From NCBI RefSeq assembly GCF_001688725.2, contig NZ_CP015401.2, positions 2,356,001 to 2,420,000 of the forward strand: 64,000 nt of DNA, written 5' to 3'. This document shows, one piece after another, positions 63,264 through 64,000 of this stretch; within the stretch, counting starts at the first letter, position 1, and each line of letters starts with the position of its first letter. The notes under the pieces were generated by a model. The model had not been told where the DNA came from and did no database searches. It saw only the letters and a program-made list of their open reading frames with translations. The stretch is from Bacteroides caecimuris. GTDB taxonomy: Bacteria > Bacteroidota > Bacteroidia > Bacteroidales > Bacteroidaceae. The translations under genes were made by a program, and so were the position numbers.

Positions 63264-64000
63264 ATGACAACAATAATTAAATTCACTAAAATGCATGGAG
63301 CAGGAAATGACTACATATATGTAGACACGACCAGATATCCGATAGCAGACCCTGAAAAGAAAGCGATCGAATGGAGCAAGTTTCATACAGGAATCGGAAG
63401 CGATGGACTTATATTGATTGGTGTCTCTGATAAAGCAGATTTCAGTATGCGTATTTTCAATGCCGACGGTTCGGAAGCAATGATGTGTGGCAATGGTAGC
63501 CGCTGCGTAGGCAAATATGTATATGAATACGGATTGACTGATAAAACAGAAATAACTTTGGATACACTATCGGGAATTAAAATTCTGAAATTGCAGGTAG
63601 AGGGAAAAACAGTCAATACAGTCACCGTAGATATGGGCAGTCCACAAGAAACAGGAGAGATTGATTGGAGAAAGAAATATCCTTTCCAATCTACTAAAGT
63701 ATCAATGGGTAATCCACATCTCGTCACATTTGTTGATGACATTACCCGAATTAATCTGCCGGAAATCGGTCCTGAACTGGAGAATCATCCTCTCTTTCCC
63801 GACAGAACGAATGTAGAGTTTGCACAGATCGTCGGTAAAGACACCATACGGATGAGAGTATGGGAAAGAGGATCGGGAATTACTCAAGCTTGCGGGACAG
63901 GTGCCTGCGCCACAGCAGTAGCCGCCTTCATCAACGGACTTGCAGGAAGAAAAAGTGATGTGATAATGGATGGAGGAACAGTTACCATCGAATGGGATGA
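63264..64000 (+). CDS. dapF: Diaminopimelate epimerase, cut by the window edge
   Basis: The first 245 codons of DapF, which turns LL-diaminopimelate into the meso form for lysine and peptidoglycan. The two catalytic cysteines are seen in MMCGNGSRC (about 73-81) and [13 protein letters not shown] (about 211-223), with [15 protein letters not shown] at the N-terminus and [11 protein letters not shown] near 150. Nearly the full enzyme (about 265-280 residues) is present; only the extreme C-terminus is missing. It has its own promoter box and reads out of the window. Confidence 0.95.
   Translation, partial: MTTIIKFTKMHGAGNDYIYVDTTRYPIADPEKKAIEWSKFHTGIGSDGLILIGVSDKADFSMRIFNADGSEAMMCGNGSRCVGKYVYEYGLTDKTEITLDTLSGIKILKLQVEGKTVNTVTVDMGSPQETGEIDWRKKYPFQSTKVSMGNPHLVTFVDDITRINLPEIGPELENHPLFPDRTNVEFAQIVGKDTIRMRVWERGSGITQACGTGACATAVAAFINGLAGRKSDVIMDGGTVTIEWD

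Overview
The window is a piece of a Bacteroides chromosome (order Bacteroidales; species not determinable here). Supporting signs are the recurring Bacteroidota promoter (-7 box TAnnTTTG, -33 box TTTG or TTG) in front of most genes, a UpxY-type antiterminator heading a capsule operon, and Bacteroidota-typical families (DUF3078, DUF4293, PorT-like barrel, omega/Rpb6-like subunit, long PurF). No tRNA, rRNA, CRISPR array, transposase or prophage was found.

Region 1 (1-14441, all minus strand, running off the left edge) is a Wzx/Wzy capsule operon. From its promoter near 14.5 kb it reads upxY, Wza-type exporter, Wzz, then a 300-bp gene-free gap, then AT-rich cargo: a nucleotidyltransferase-aminotransferase fusion, an ATP-grasp enzyme, an opine-dehydrogenase-like enzyme, Wzx, a CapA-like phosphoesterase, LicD, a GT4, Wzy and a second, cut-off GT4. 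The cargo suggests a capsule decorated with a phospho-linked amino compound.

Region 2 (14.7-42.7 kb) is housekeeping: DUF3078 barrel, pyrG, yidC, a MATE pump, an S9 peptidase lipoprotein, a PadR/PspC pair, a GNAT, a POT peptide transporter, a YbaK-type deacylase, uvrA, a LysM + periplasmic-binding-fold protein with a PorT-like barrel, the bamD-omega-DUF4293 operon, an ACT protein with phenylacetate-CoA ligase, uvrB, an SGNH hydrolase, a SanA-like protein and an AlaX-like editing protein. Two nearly identical small-RNA genes, each with promoter and terminator, lie at 40.19 and 41.25 kb.

Region 3 (42.7-45 kb) is a small accessory island: an AraC C-terminal remnant, a toxin-antitoxin pair and a 63-bp imperfect direct repeat, abutting the 3' end of manC.

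Region 4 (45-64 kb) is a nitrogen-metabolism cluster built almost wholly from glutamine-dependent amidotransferases: glmS-purF-carA-carB (minus) diverging from gltB-gltD-asnB (plus), followed by a glycerophosphodiesterase and a truncated dapF. Intergenic regions carry three arrays with a 22-bp period and a CTTTA core, several AT-rich inverted repeats, and many clear terminators.
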